A stretch of DNA of 64,000 nucleotides from Elymus sibiricus. Taxonomy: Eukaryota; Streptophyta; Magnoliopsida; Poales; Poaceae. Made by a program: the position numbers and the translations under genes. Location: assembly GCA_039707655.1 (NCBI GenBank), contig CM077665.1, positions 80,725,954-80,789,953 on the forward strand, written 5' to 3'. Every line of letters begins with the position of its first letter. Within the stretch, counting starts at the first letter, position 1. The notes beneath the pieces were generated by a model. That model had not been told where the DNA came from, did no database searches, and saw only the letters and a list, made by a program, of their open reading frames with translations. Below, piece by piece: positions 33,562 through 45,655 of this stretch.

Positions 33562-36461
33562 AATGCCTTCTCAAAAGATACACATTCATCGATTGGTACA
33601 TGTTCATATGGATTCTCTTACTCATGCATTAATTAGTTGAGCAATCTAAAAAGAAAAGAAAATCCATTTTGTGGACGCTGAAAATTGTTGAAGTCTAAGT
33701 TTAGCCCCACCCCATGCCCTAATGCCAGCCATTTTTGGCACTCAAGTGTAAAATTCGTCTAGATGTGGTCAATTACCCTAAGAGAATTTGATGATCATGT
33801 AGGTAAAACTAGGGAAAACCACGAAATTTAGAACATGGGCAGTAAAAAAGTTAATGAATTGTAATTCTTAAGACATGGGAAGTAAAAACATTTAAAAGTA
33901 GCACCACACTATCACCAAAGCTGATGGCAGTTGGGTGAGTGCCTAATTAATGTGGAAGATTTTGACACTAGGGAGCAAGAATGTTAGATATTGGAGTTAA
34001 GAAAATAAACTAACACTTATAAATAATTATGATGTTGAACATAAACCCTTTTTTTAAGAAAAAGACTATTTTTCGTCCCTCAACTGATTGTAAAGTGCGG
34101 GTTTTATCCTTCAACTCTCAAATCAGACAACTTGCATTGTTAACTCTTCAAACGGGACAACTTTAGTCCCTTGACCCAGCATTCTTGCTGACTGTGTGTG
34201 GTTTTGAGCGGTCTTTCTCCACATGTCAATCTCTCTCTTTCCGTCATACTTCTCTTGTGAACATTTTATCGAGCACTTGCCATGCAATGTCTGTCGCTGC
34301 AGCGACACATCTCCACCGCTACCAGCGACGCCGTGCAATGTCCGTCGTGCATCAAAACGCCTCCGCCGCTGGTTCCTTCACAAGGAGTGGATATATTCCC
34401 GCTCTACTCAGCAACGTCGTGCAATGTGCAGAATATTTTGTCAGAGTTTCTGATTTTCTTTTCTTCTCTCCAAGTACTCTCTATTCTTGATAGGATCCAA
34501 ACTTTCAATATTGTAAGATTTCAGGGTGGATAGCAAAGATAAAATATATCTTTCTTACTAGATTCAACAACATACAGGTCGATCCGCAGTGCAGAAAATG
34601 TCATTTGTAGAAAGAGAGTCGTTGGAGTGTCCTATACTGGCGCACACCAACTTGAAGGTAAAAATGGTCGTAGAGGGAAGCACGACCAAGATTCTTCCTT
34701 GCTACTCTGTTTCAGCTTTGGGGCTAGTTGATTGTTGGTTCCACTAGCTGGAATTTGGTGTTTTTTTATAGTTTTGACAGTCACAGATGTCTATTTTGGT
34801 TGTGTCAATTTTCAGTATGACATCCAACACAACACTTCTGGTGCATCTACTATTTTGATGTTGCCTAAAAAGAAAACCTCGTAGTGAACCAACATATATG
34901 AGGTTTCCTTGCTGAAGTCAAAAGATTGTTTTCTGAAGTCCTAGGGGCTCCAGGCCCCTGATTACTTTTGTTATAGATAATTGCAGTCCTAAAAAGGTTG
35001 CAATGAAGCTAGAACTCCAGAAACTATAACGAGGAGCCATCAAGAGAAGAATACTGCTTTGGTTTTATGCAATGTAACAAAAATGTCTAGTATAGTTCAC
35101 CAATATCTTTTTGTTTTAGGCTTAGCCAAGATGTGACAGTAGTTATCTCAATCAACATGGTGAACTGTTCTGACATGCAATCATTTTTGCCATCACAACT
35201 CTTTTATTTCTCGGTCATGCATCTAAATTAGTGTCATTGTGTATTAGATGGTACCAGCTTCAGTTTTGGCTGTTTTTGTTTTCAGTCCATTTCGTTGCCA
35301 CATCTCAGATACCACATAAGGTATTTTTTGTTGCTTCTCTTCATATCCATTGCTCCGTGCTTTCGCCTTTATGTTGCTGCATCTAAGTGGATCAGCAATG
35401 GACAAAGACAATCTCAAATGTTTTAAGCTTCATACAATTGGATTTCAGATTATTTTATCCATCATGGTGGTTAGAGAAAGAGGAACTCTGGTCCGGTGGG
35501 AATAATCTGCTTCAACCAGGCCATAAAATATTGTTTGATAATTCATCTGTACATGCTAAAAGAGAGACACGAATATAATATGTCATCTTAATGGTAATTT
35601 TCACATACCATACAATACGAAAACTTTAACATTTATTGGATTTGTAACACAAGTGTATATTCTCTTTTCACTGACCTACAGTTGGAAATTGGACAGCAGG
35701 TACCGGAGGAAGCTTCATAGCAACTAGAACTGGAGAGGGGTTGTTTTTCACCGTCACCATCTTCAGATAGATTCCATTCACTTTGCTATCTTTTCTATAC
35801 ATAGTGGCAGGACTAATTTCATAGGGAAGGTAGAAGTTTGCAATACAGTTATAGCTAAAGTGACTTGTGTTTCATAATTTGATGTGTTGACAAAGATTGG
35901 CATGTGGCAGTGTTTTCATTACAGGATTGAACCAATACAGATCTTCTTATGTTGATGCTCTCTGTTTGTATGCTGGTTAGTTTGTCATCTACAAACCATA
36001 CAGCAATAGCGCAGTGGTCCACATAGGTTTGAAGTACCGAATTATCAACAGTAGTTGCTATTTCCTTGTGTATGTTTATTATAGAGCAGTTCTAAGCCCC
36101 TCAGCAAGCTATGGGTAGAGTTTGGGCTGCCAGGTTTTGCACTGCTACTTTGTCTGTAATACACAACAAAACAACGTCCGACGCCAACAATCTGTTTCTC
36201 CGCAACCACCGGCGCATAAGTCCGCTCCACCAAGCGCCAACAGAAACGTCAGCACTGCATAAATATAGGTGCCGCCTCCTTGTCACAACATGGCAAATGC
36301 ATAACGAAATATTACATGATCAAATGAGAAGATTCTTCTCCATTTCCTATCTATCAGAGCATCCAAACTTCAAACAGTTGAGCATGACTCACCTCGATCA
36401 CGTGTTTCAATTCGAGGGAGAAAAACAAAATCATCTGCTTGTCGTCGACGGAACAAGCTCT
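33562..36461. other. low-copy-looking DNA downstream of the thioredoxin-fold gene
   Basis: No transposon ends and no solid protein-coding gene. A segment at about 34060-34170 (GTCCCTCAACT, GACAACTTTAGTCCC) resembles a repeat often seen in grass genomes. Several 100-250 base open frames on both strands have no recognisable motif. The part next to 36461 may be the 3' UTR of the gene on the minus strand. Confidence 0.4.
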
Positions 36462-38103
36462 TCACTTGTGCCACTTGATGCTGCACCCGACACTACAGGA
36501 ACAGAAACCAAATGTTGGGAAACTAACAAAGTAAATTAAAGACATATGAAAACATGCTCAGATTCTACTTGACCTAAACATACCTTGGTTTTTGGTCGAA
36601 CGGCAATTCTTGGCCACTAAGTGCACAGTCGATTGCGCGGCTTAAATCTCTACAAGTTGCAAACAAGTAAGAACACAGGGTAACCTGGAGCGTTTGCACA
36701 TCGGTTTCACTATATGTACCTTCCGGTAACTGGCACATTGTTACTGGGTCTTGAATCATCAAACTGCCCGTGGTAAAAAAGTTCAAATGGCCTTCGCCCA
36801 TCCTGGCACAAAGTTTCGAGAGATAAGATACCAGGCACGACGTGATACAAGAAAGCCGAGACACTGGACAAACAAACATCATGAATTCATAAATCGTGAG
36901 CACATGAGTCAATGTTGTTACTTTTTTGAACAAGTAGAACTCTGGTGTGCAGACTGCTCTAAAATCCTTGGCAACTTCTTGAGACTGCAAGGTGCAATAG
37001 TAACAAACAAAAGTAAGCATAGAGTTGGAGAGATCACACGGACTGCATCAGAAAGCATATATAGTGGGCAGACCTCATCATACAAATAAGGAAAAGGGTA
37101 TTTAAACAATTTTGCCTCCTCAGCCATGTACTCAGGGCCATCCTGCAGAATCACAAGATTAATTTGTGTTCAAATGGGAAAACCTGACAAGTTGCATCAA
37201 CGATAATGAATAATATGTACTGACACAGAAGCAGCACAATACATAAGTCCAACGAGCAAAGAACAAAACAAGGCATCTCCTAACTGAACGATTACTACAG
37301 CAATCCTTACCAATATTTACAGCAACTTGATACTATGAGTTGGAAATATTTCTAACACATCATTCTAAAAGGGGAGCTCAAGGCTCAGCGAACGCTTATT
37401 TATAGCTTGGCCGGCAAAACTTCTTTTAATCACTCAAACTTTTGAATCTATGGGACTTATTAACGAGTAACTTATTTTTTGTAGAGGTACTATTCATCAT
37501 AGATACTGGTGAGGCATTTTAAACAATATTCAAAGAGTAGAAAGCTTGCAAATTGATCGTGCATCATGTAATGAAATTCAGTCTTTAAAAGCAATTGAGT
37601 AAGAAAGAAAGCATAGTAGAAGAATATATGTATTTTTTATTGCAAAGCTCAAAGTGGTTATTTGTTTTTTTCCAAAATGGGAGCATGTTTGTTCACTACA
37701 TACTTCCAGTTAACTATCATTCATTTTATTAGCTGGATGGATAAGGTTCGATCATAAATTAAGTAAAATATGAATTTTCTGAGAGAATATTTTAAAGTTC
37801 TCAGGACAAAACGTCCTGGCTAAGAAGTACATGGAAAGAAACTAAAAGCTATTCATGTTTATTGGTTGTAAGTAAAGCATAACCTGGGGATGCGTCACAA
37901 CTGAATTTGAGGATATGGCGACGGAAGCAAGTCCTTTCTGTGTTGCATTGTATCCATGTCAATTAGAGGCTACAAACACAAATCAAAATTTCATCTGGTC
38001 TTTCAAGTTTCAATGTTCTTACCTCCATATAGAATGAAGTGAGCTTTGCAATATCTTTTTTCAGATGTTTTACAAATGGACAGTGATTGCATATGAACAT
38101 AAC
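36462..38103 (-). CDS. thioredoxin-fold (AhpC/TSA-like) protein gene, last seven exons
   Basis: Exons on the minus strand: 38023-38103, 37884-37937, 37074-37142, 36922-36984, 36720-36802, 36584-36649, 36462-36492. All introns have GT/AG ends; the exons sum to 447 nt and join in one frame to a TGA at 36462-36464 (148 residues). The product begins inside the protein at VMFICNHCPFV, whose CNHC is the thioredoxin-type redox motif, and continues with AISSNSVVTHPQ, YPFPYLYDE, AVCTPEFYLFKK, PFELFYHGQFDDSRP and KPSVGCSIKWH. These are the signature blocks I know from plant thioredoxin-superfamily proteins of the At1g21350 kind, which are plastid-type redox proteins of poorly defined role. The 5' exons are not in the window: a Tat-type retrotransposon starts at 38316, inside the intron upstream of the first visible exon. 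No damage is seen in the visible exons. Confidence 0.85.
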
Positions 38104-38315
38104 CTGAAAGAAAGGCAAAGTTACACTCTTAGCAAATTAAGGTGATGAATGAGATGGTTATTTGACAAAAAATAAGAACAGACTTGTGTTAAACACCTTC
38201 AAGAATTACAGTTATGTATGCACGACTGAGTAGATATATGACACTCGATATTTCTCCTCAAGGAAGGGATACATGAGTTGGCTGAACACCTAAGCCTAGT
38301 CTGCTGAACCACTCA
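38104..38315 (-). other. intron remnant upstream of the first visible exon
   Basis: Intron sequence ending in a TTTCAG acceptor (read on the minus strand) at 38104-38109, and cut at 38315 by the LTR end of the Tat element. ACTCA at 38311-38315 should be one copy of that element's TSD; the other would lie beyond the window. Confidence 0.6.
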
Positions 38316-39409
38316 TGTCGTCATTTTCTCACGACAGATGCCATGGGGTGGCTTATCGAGAGTGGTTGGGGACGAAGGACGCCGGCGGGCTCCGGGAGCG
38401 GGATTGGGCACAAGCGGTGAGGGACACACGATGTACCCAGGTTCGGGGCCCTCCGTGGGAGGTAACACCCCTAGTCCTGCTTGTCTAGTTGATGGATGTT
38501 TGGTGTTACAATGGTGCTCCTTGAGCTGTGGTCTAGAGGAAGAAGAAGGAGCAGCCGGCTCTTCTTTCCTTGCTACGTGGGAGTGAGAGTGAGAGATGGG
38601 GCGAATGCCTTAGTGCCTCTCCTCCTTTATGCATGGGAGCCTCGGGGGGTTTTATAGGCCAACCCCCCGGCTTACAATATTCACAAGGTACAAAAAGGGG
38701 GGGGGACCCGGTTGGCAGTCTCTCCAGCCGGCCAGGGGACCCACCGGCTGGGCCGTCTCGTCGCCCGTAGGGCCCGCCGGCTGTGTGGTTCCATCGCTGA
38801 CTGGGGCCCATCAGCCGGCTCTTCTATTGGCCCGCGCCCACCTGCCGCGGCACGGGCCGCCCCGCGCGGCGTCGTCTTGCGTCCGCCGGCCGAGGTCAGC
38901 GGTACGGCCGGCTGCGCTGTAGCCACGCCGGGGCAGGTAATGGAGTGGACGGCGGCGTGGCGACACTGTTGCCCCGCCGGGTCTCGATCGGTTCTGGTCA
39001 GCGGTACGGCCGCCCGGACTGTAGCCACGCGTGTCCGCGCGTCAGCGGTCACTGTAGCCACGCCGGAGTCCATCGTGGGGGTCGCGTCCTGCCGGTGTAC
39101 TTGGCCGCAATAGGAGGGGACGGGTGCCTGCCCGTCCAGAGGTCAGCGGAAGGGCCGGCCGTGGAGTGGCCGGCTGCAGGCTGGCCAGGGGTTGGGCGGC
39201 CGGCTCCTGATCAGCCAGCCGTGGGCCAGCCGGTAGTAGGCCTGCCGGTAGCCCGCCAGCCGGCCCTGGTCCAACCGGCCGTGGACCAGCCGGTCCGTGA
39301 GCCAGCCGGTCCGCGGGCCCGCCAGCAGCGCGCCAGCCGGCCGTATGGTTTTTTCAAGAGGGGTTGGAACTCCCTAGTCTTGGCCTACCTAGGTGTAATA
39401 ACCCCGTCA
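38316..39409 (-). repeat. 3' LTR of the Tat element (about 1.09 kb)
   Basis: On the minus strand it starts TGACGGGGTTATTACACC (39409) and ends GAAAATGACGACA (38316). A TATAAAA box, read on the minus strand, lies at about 38650-38656, placing the RNA start some 300 bases before the LTR end. The 39120-39340 part is packed with CCGGCC/CAGCCGG repeats. The left edge is well supported; the right edge rests on the TG terminus and the purine-rich sequence next to it. Confidence 0.65.
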
Positions 39410-39946
39410 GTAGTCCCTGAAGCCGGCGGGGGCCCGAGTGCTTCCGACGAGGGGGAGCCGGCAGCTTCATCCGGCGGCATCAGCCTGTCACGCGGGATCG
39501 ATTGATCAGCCGTGTGGGCAACTGCCCCCGTCGCCTCGGGTCCTGTCGCGCCGCCTCGGGTCCCGTACCGGACCGCGACGCGCCACGCGGAGCGCAATGA
39601 TACCGAGGGCCCCGCACCTGGGGGCTCGACGGGACGTCGCCTTGGGCCTAGCCCGCTAGGCCACGGGCCTAGCCCAGTAGGCCTCGGGCCGCAGGCAGGG
39701 ATCCTCTGTGCCCGCGCCCCAGCGGCCGCGGCTTGCGGCGCCCACGTCCCGCGGATTCCCCGGGGGAGTGGGCGCAGTTAATCCCCACGTCCCCCGGGCG
39801 TCGCCCCCTTATTTATAAGGGGAGGGGGAGAGGCGGAGGCAGTTCGCGTACCCCTCTCCCCATCGTCTTCCTCCTCTCCCAGTCCGCCGCTTCGGCTCGC
39901 GCTGCCATTCCGCTCGCCTGTTTCTTCGCGTTCGATCGCCTCGGAG
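39410..39946 (+). promoter_or_regulatory. upstream region of the antisense accessory gene
   Basis: GC-rich, no gene on the element's own strand. A plus-strand TATA-like motif CCTTATTTATAAGG (itself a palindrome) is at about 39807-39820, about 130 bases before the ATG at 39947, followed by a pyrimidine-rich leader (TCTCCCCATCGTCTTCCTCC). This fits an independent promoter reading away from the LTR, against pol. Confidence 0.5.
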
Positions 39947-42900
39947 ATGGCCGACGGATCTTCCGGCAGCTGGGGCGGCTCCGTCATCACCGCAGAGGAC
40001 ATCACGCACCTCCGCCGTGCCCGTATGCTGCCATCGGAGGACCGCGTCGCCGCTCGTCCTCCGGGCAGCGAGGTGGTGCCCGAGCCCGCGGAGGGGGAGT
40101 TCGTGGTGTTTGCCTGGCACTTCTCGCGCGGCTTTGGCCTGCCGGTGAGCCAGTTCTTCCGACTCTTCATGGACACCTTCGATCTCCAGCCGCACCACCT
40201 CGGGCCCAATTACATTCTTCAACTGTCGAGCTTTGTGACTCTCTGCGAGGGCTACCTCGGACTTCTCCCCTTCGTGGAGTTGTGGAGGAAGCTCTTCTAC
40301 CTCAAGGCCTTGAGAAACAACGATGAGGCGTATGCCTGTGGGGGCGCGGTGGTGTGCGTCCGCGGCCCGCTATTCCCCCGCATCACCCTCATTGAGTCCG
40401 TCAAGAAATGGAACCGGACATTCTTCTACGTGAAGAACGTCGACCCGGCGCGGGACTACATCCGACTGCCGGCCTTCGTCAACGCTCCGTCCTCAGGGAT
40501 GAACTGGACGGCCGACGGGCCGCCCGGAGATCTGGTCGGAATGCTGGGCCGGCTCCAAACCATGAGGAGTGGAGAGGGGCTGGTTGCGGCCGATCTGGTG
40601 GCCGCCTTCATCGATCACCGGGTGCTGCCCCTGCAGCAGAGGCCGCACCGGATCTGCGACATGTCAGGACGGCGGGACCCCTGCCGGCTGTCCACCTTCG
40701 AGCTGACGACAGCCCAGGTGGCGAAGCGGGTGAACGCCATCACCAACTTCAAACTAAAGCCGGGGACCTAGAGCTTCGGCAAGTTGCCGTACAGTCGGCA
40801 CGACCCGGCGCCCCTGGTACGCCCCGTCGAGGTGGTTTCCTTTCCGTCTGTGTTTCTCCAGCCGCCCCCTCTGCTCACACGCCGTGCTGACCGCAGCACT
40901 TTGTTCGACAGAACACGCCAGACGGCCCACACCCCCAGATATTCCAGGCGGAACGCGCTGATTCCGACCCGGAGGATTTCGAGTTGGGAGGCGTCGTCGA
41001 GGAGGAGGTCGACTCTTCGGGAGAGGTTGAGGCGGGCGGGACGATGGGTGACCCTGGAGCCGGCGGGTCTAGAGCGGCTAGTGAGTTCCCCTCCGGACCC
41101 TCGATCAAAGATTGGACTGACGATGATGATGATGATGATGATGATGATGTCCGCGTCTTGGACGCCCCTCCCCCCACAGCTCGGCGGGAGCCACGCGGGC
41201 GGAGCGAGGAGCATCCGGCTCGTGGCCGGACAGCCGAGGCCTCCCGTCGGGAGAAGAGGCCGGCTTCGGGGCAGCCGCCGGCTCGCAAGAGAGTGCGAGC
41301 GGCCGTCGCGAAGCCGCCGCCTCGGGCCAGGCGGGCCCTTCCCGTCGTCGCCGGGTGAGTGCTTTTTCCCAGTTCTTGTGGGTTTTTCCAAGTTTTCGAG
41401 CCGGCAAGCGCCTGAGGGCCCAGCCTTTGTTTGTTCCAGGGACACCATCGAGCTCCATGACACAGAGTCGACCGCCGACCCGGTGGACGCTACCAGCCTG
41501 TAGGCCCAGGAGCACGCGGCCACGATGCGGGAGGAGAAGAGGAGGCTCGCAGAAATGCGAGCCGCGAAGGCAGGGGCGAAGGGCGTGCCCTCGCGTTCGG
41601 GGGCCTCGAGTGACGGGAGGTGGAGGCGGCCCGCAGACCCGGCACGTGCGACGGACTCGGCGGCGGAATCAACGCAGATGTCGAGGCCTCCATCGAGCGA
41701 GCCGCGAGAGCCGGTCGAGGAGACGGCCATGGCCCCGCCCTTGACGGAGGTGGCCCGTCCGGTGGGCGCGGTGCCCGAGCCGGCTCAGGAGACGGCCCAG
41801 CGGGGGGAGATGGTACTGATCCACCCCCCGTCGAGCCAGCCACGGTGGATGTGCCCGTCGCCCCGGCTGTGCCGGAGGCGGCACCGGAGACAACGGTCGG
41901 CAGGAGGGGCGAGCCGGTCCGGCAGGTGGTGGAGCCGGCCACGCTGGCTGCAGAGGGGCCCGAGGCCGGCTCCCGAGCCCTGGTGGTTACCACCAACCTC
42001 CCGCCGGCTGCCGCCGAGGCGGACGCCGGGTCGAGCGGTGGGGCGAGCCGGTCGAGGAGGACCATGCTCGACGTGATCCGGAACTGGAGAGCGCTGGCCC
42101 TCGTCCCGGTCGCCCCGGCCCCGCCAGCCGGCAACCAGGTCCTTGCGCCTGGGGAGCCAGGCCGCATCATGGCGCACTGCCGTGAGGGGCTAGCTAGGTT
42201 TGCGGAGGCCGCCGAAAGCAACTTCCGGCACGTGGAGGAGGCGGTGGAGGTGAGATTCTTCTATCTTGCATCGAACTTTCAGTGGGGGCGCGCGAGCGCA
42301 CCCACTGGGTGTAGCCCCCGAGATTCGGGCCGGCTGCTCGGCTGCGTGGCAGCCGGGCCGAATCTATTTCTTTTTTGCTTGTCTAACTTCTTGTTTCTTG
42401 GCGCGGAGCAGGCTGAGAACGCCAAGCGGCAAGCGCTTTTTGATGAGGTGGTTGCCATCCACAACCGCGGCAAGGTCGGTTTTTATCAGGTCCAGGAGGA
42501 GCTGAAGAAAGCGCAAGGTATGCTTATTCCAGTGGGGGCGCGCGAGCGCACCCACTGGGTGTAGCCCCCGAGAATCGGGCTGGCTGCTCGGCAGCCGGCC
42601 TAGGTCTTCCGCATTTGAGTAACTTGTGTTGGGTTTTTCGTAGAGGAGCTGACCCCAATTCGGCAGAAGAGGGATGAACTGGCCTCCGAACGGGACCGGC
42701 TGGGGCAAGAGCTCCAGGCGGTCACGTCGGAGCGAGACCGGCTGGGCGGCCTAGTGGTGGATGGGCAGGCGGCCCAGGAGCGCCTCACTGCGGAGCTGCA
42801 GAAGGAGGTGGCGGCCCGAGAGGAGGCCGCCAAGCAGGCGGCCGACGCCAGCCGGCGGGTCACCGCCCTGCAGGACGAGGTTGCTCGTCTTGGCGGCGAG

Positions 42901-43750
42901 CTTGAGAGGCGTGAGGCCGCCCTTGCCCAGGCGGAGGAGGCACGCGAGAGGGAGCGGATCTCGGGCCTCCAGTTTGCGAACAAGGTGGATGAAGCCTTCC
43001 AGCGTAAGTTTCTTATTCTTGAGTCTTCTTTCCTTGCCGGCTGCTTCTCTCCCTGCTTTTCTGATTCTTCCCTTTCCCTTAGATCGGTTCCCGGACACTC
43101 AGCGTCGCGCCGAGCGGGTCATGGCGGAGCATCGGGAGGGCCTGCGGCAGCGCGGGCAGGAGATTGAGGAGCACGCCGGCTGGGACTTGCCGGAGTTTGC
43201 GCTGGCCATCGAGAACCGGCTGCTCTTCCTCCAGCGCGGTATGGACCGGCTCCATACGGCCGGCTCGGAGGTGATTGCGGCCCTCTGGCCGGGTTGCGGG
43301 GCCCCGGCGGGCCGCGTGGCGCTGTGGCTAGAGAACGCGGTGGCCCGGCTCGAGGTTTGGAAGGCATCGGCAGCCCGCGCCGGGGCGCAGATGGCCCTCC
43401 GGTTCGTCACTTTGTGGTACCCTGGCGTCAACTTGGACCGGCTGGCCACGATGCGCGAAGTCCCCGAGGCGGAGCGAGCCGCCCGCGAAGGCGCCCTCGT
43501 CCGCCGAGGCAACGAGCTGGCCTCTTACGTCGACCCGGACGAGCTCCTGCCGGCGCTGAGTGAGGACGGCGAACCGGTTGCTGAGGACTCCTTCGGCATT
43601 CCCCAAGGGCCCGGGGACGAGGAGGTTGCCGACGAGAGCACCGCCTCCAGCACCGACAGCGACACTGAGGCCACGGAGGCCATGGAGGAGGAGCCGGCGG
43701 CCGCTCCCGGGCAGTCTGCCGGGCCGGCCGGTGGTGCGTCGGTGGCTTAG
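39947..43750 (+). pseudogene. antisense accessory gene of the Tat element (putative gypsy-type 'Transposase_28' protein), multi-exon
   Basis: Plus-strand gene opposite to pol. Exon 1 is 39947-40816, with the domain around residues 45-190 (FAWHFSRGFGLPVSQFFR..LHPNYI-like, GLLPFVELWRKLFYL), matching the family labelled putative gypsy-type transposon. Exon 2 is 40897-41354, acidic, with ten consecutive Asp from a GAT repeat. Further exons are about 41444-42249, 42412-42516, 42644-43001 and 43082-43750, with GT/AG introns. The later exons form a long coiled coil (RDELASERDRL, LTAELQKEVAAREEAAKQA) and an acidic tail. In-frame TAG codons at 40769-40771 and 41501-41503 and a frameshift near 41600 disable this copy. 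Role unknown; in Tat elements such genes are thought to be captured host sequence. Confidence 0.65.
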
Positions 43751-44424
43751 GCGGCCCTTCTTTACCGTATCTTTTTCTTTTGCTGCGAGACTTATCAAGA
43801 CGCGTTTCCACCCACTGGGGGTGTATTGTAAAGAACCTCGGCCTGCGGCCTTTTGTTTATAAATTTGCTTGAAGTAAAAATATTTGCATGCCGGCTCATC
43901 TTTTACTCTTTTTCCTTTCGACTCATATCTCACGCAAGGATTCCTTCCGGCTTCCGCCCCGCCTGTCAGCCAGCCGGGAGCCTGTCTGGGACAGGGACGG
44001 GGCATCGTCCTTGGGGAAACCGTGTGCGCCTTAGAGCCGTCTGGCTAGAGTTCGGGTGAGCCGGCAGAGGCTGGTTTCTAGATATGACATGGTCCGGTTG
44101 GACCTGTCCAGCTGTTACTCCTTAGGTGGCGTTCGCGTGACAAGTTCCTTACTATCCCATGGTTCCGCCAGCCGGACAGCCAGGAGCCGGTCTGTGGCTG
44201 GGGGAGTGGAGGGGGAAAAACTGCTTGTTCACGCTACTTGACCGCCTTGGAGAAGAGCCGGCGAGCCCTTGGGCCCAGGGAGCCGGGCCCGGGTGCCTTG
44301 CTTAAGGGATGACAAGCTTTTGATGAAATTGAAAAGGGGTGTGCCCCAAGTGCCGGCTTGGGGCCCCCATTGCCTTCATTAAGTTCCAACAGAAGGGAAG
44401 ATATATACATACACGGTTTTTTTC
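43751..44424. other. spacer between the antisense gene and pol end
   Basis: Convergent intergenic region. After the plus-strand stop (43750) comes a possible 3' UTR with TGTATTGTAAAG and TTTATAAATTTGC. No coding features were found to 44424; the segment from 44220 is the 3' UTR side of the minus-strand pol. Confidence 0.5.
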
Positions 44425-45655
44425 TTAGCAGCAGAACGGTCGAAGGAGCGCCACATTCCATGGGCGCTCCGTCTCCTCGCCGGAGGCGTCTCTTTTGCGC
44501 TTTTGCGACTTCTGGGCATCTATCAGGTAGTAGGCGTTGTTGTGCAGCGCCTTGCTGACGATGAACGGGCCCTCCCATGGGGAGGACAGTTTGTGCTGGC
44601 CGGCGGTCCGCTGGATCCGCCTGAGCACCAGGTCTCCTTCGCGGAAGGAGAGGGGCCGGATCCGCTTGCTGTGGTAGTGCCGGAGCTTCTGCTGGTAGAT
44701 GGCCGTCCGGCTCAGGGCCAGCTCGCGTGCTTCTTCAAGTAGGTCGACGCCGTCTTCTCTTGCCTCCTTCGCGTCCTTCTCCGTATACAGGGTGACTCGA
44801 GGCGAGTCGAACTCGATGTCCGTGGGGATGATCGCCTCGGACCCGTATACGAGAAAGAAAGGGGTGTAACCGGTCGACCGGTTGGGCGTGGTTCTGAGGC
44901 TCCAGAGGACAGCCGGCAGCTCATCGACCCAGCAGCTGGCCGACCGCACGAGGGGCGTCATGAGTCGAGGTTTGAGGCCAGCCAGGATCAAGCCGTTTGC
45001 CCTCTCCGCCTGGCCGTTCGACTGTGGGTGGGCCACTGACGCGAGGTCGAGCCGGATGCCCTCCTGGGAGCAAAAACGCGCCTTTGGCGAAATTTGTGCC
45101 GTTGTCGATGATGATGTTGTGGGGAACGCCGTAGCGGACCGTGACGTCTTTGATGAACCAGATGGCTGTGGGGCCGTCCAGCTTCTTGATGGGCCTGGCT
45201 TCGATCCACTTGGTGAACTTGTCGACAGCCACTAGCAGATGCGTCATGCCGCCCCGCGCGGTCTTGAAGGGGCCTACCAAGTCCAGCCCCCAGACGGCAA
45301 AGGGCCACGAGAGTGGGATGGTCTGGAGGGTTGTTGCCGGCAGGTGGCTCTGTGTGTTGAAGCGCTGGCACCCCTCGCATTTATCGACCAGCCGCTTGGC
45401 CTCTTCCAAGGCCGTCGGCCAGTAGAAGCCGTGGCGGAATGGCTTGGCCACCAGGGTTCTGGAGGCGGCGTGATGCCCGCACTCACCCTGGTGGATGTCG
45501 AGGAGGATTTCCTGCCCCTTCTCCGGCTCGACGTAGCGTTGGAACACGCCGGTGGTGCTGTGATGAACCAGCTCGCGGTTGATGATGCCGTAGGCCGGGG
45601 CCCGGCGCTGGATTTGTCTTGCCGTGGCTTCGTCGGAGGGGGAGCTCACCGCGCA
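44425..45655 (-). pseudogene. Tat integrase, frameshifted
   Basis: Two overlapping minus-strand frames. The first (from about 45649) has the HHCC zinc region (HHAASRTLVAKPF, CEGCQRFN), the first core Asp (WGLDLVGPF) and the second (IIIDNGTNF). A frameshift near 45070 moves the remaining core (AHPQSNGQAERANG with the catalytic Glu) and the C-terminal domain (LRPLSFREGDLVLRRI, GPFIVSKALH) into the frame that ends at 44425. Another shift near 45650 separates it from the RNase H part. The enzyme would insert the element's cDNA; this copy is inactive as it stands. Confidence 0.85.

Noticed and set aside
34060..34170. Possible transposon fragment with GTCCCTCAACT and GACAACTTTAGTCCC
   Set aside because: Resembles a common grass repeat, but no termini or TSD could be found, so it is not annotated as an element.
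36111..36539. Plus-strand frame of 142 residues over the end of the thioredoxin-fold gene
   Set aside because: It covers the last exon and 3' flank of the minus-strand gene and contains no recognisable domain.
41490..42221. Minus-strand frame of 243 residues opposite the antisense gene
   Set aside because: Shadow of the plus-strand coding exons; composition-driven, with no retroelement domain expected there.
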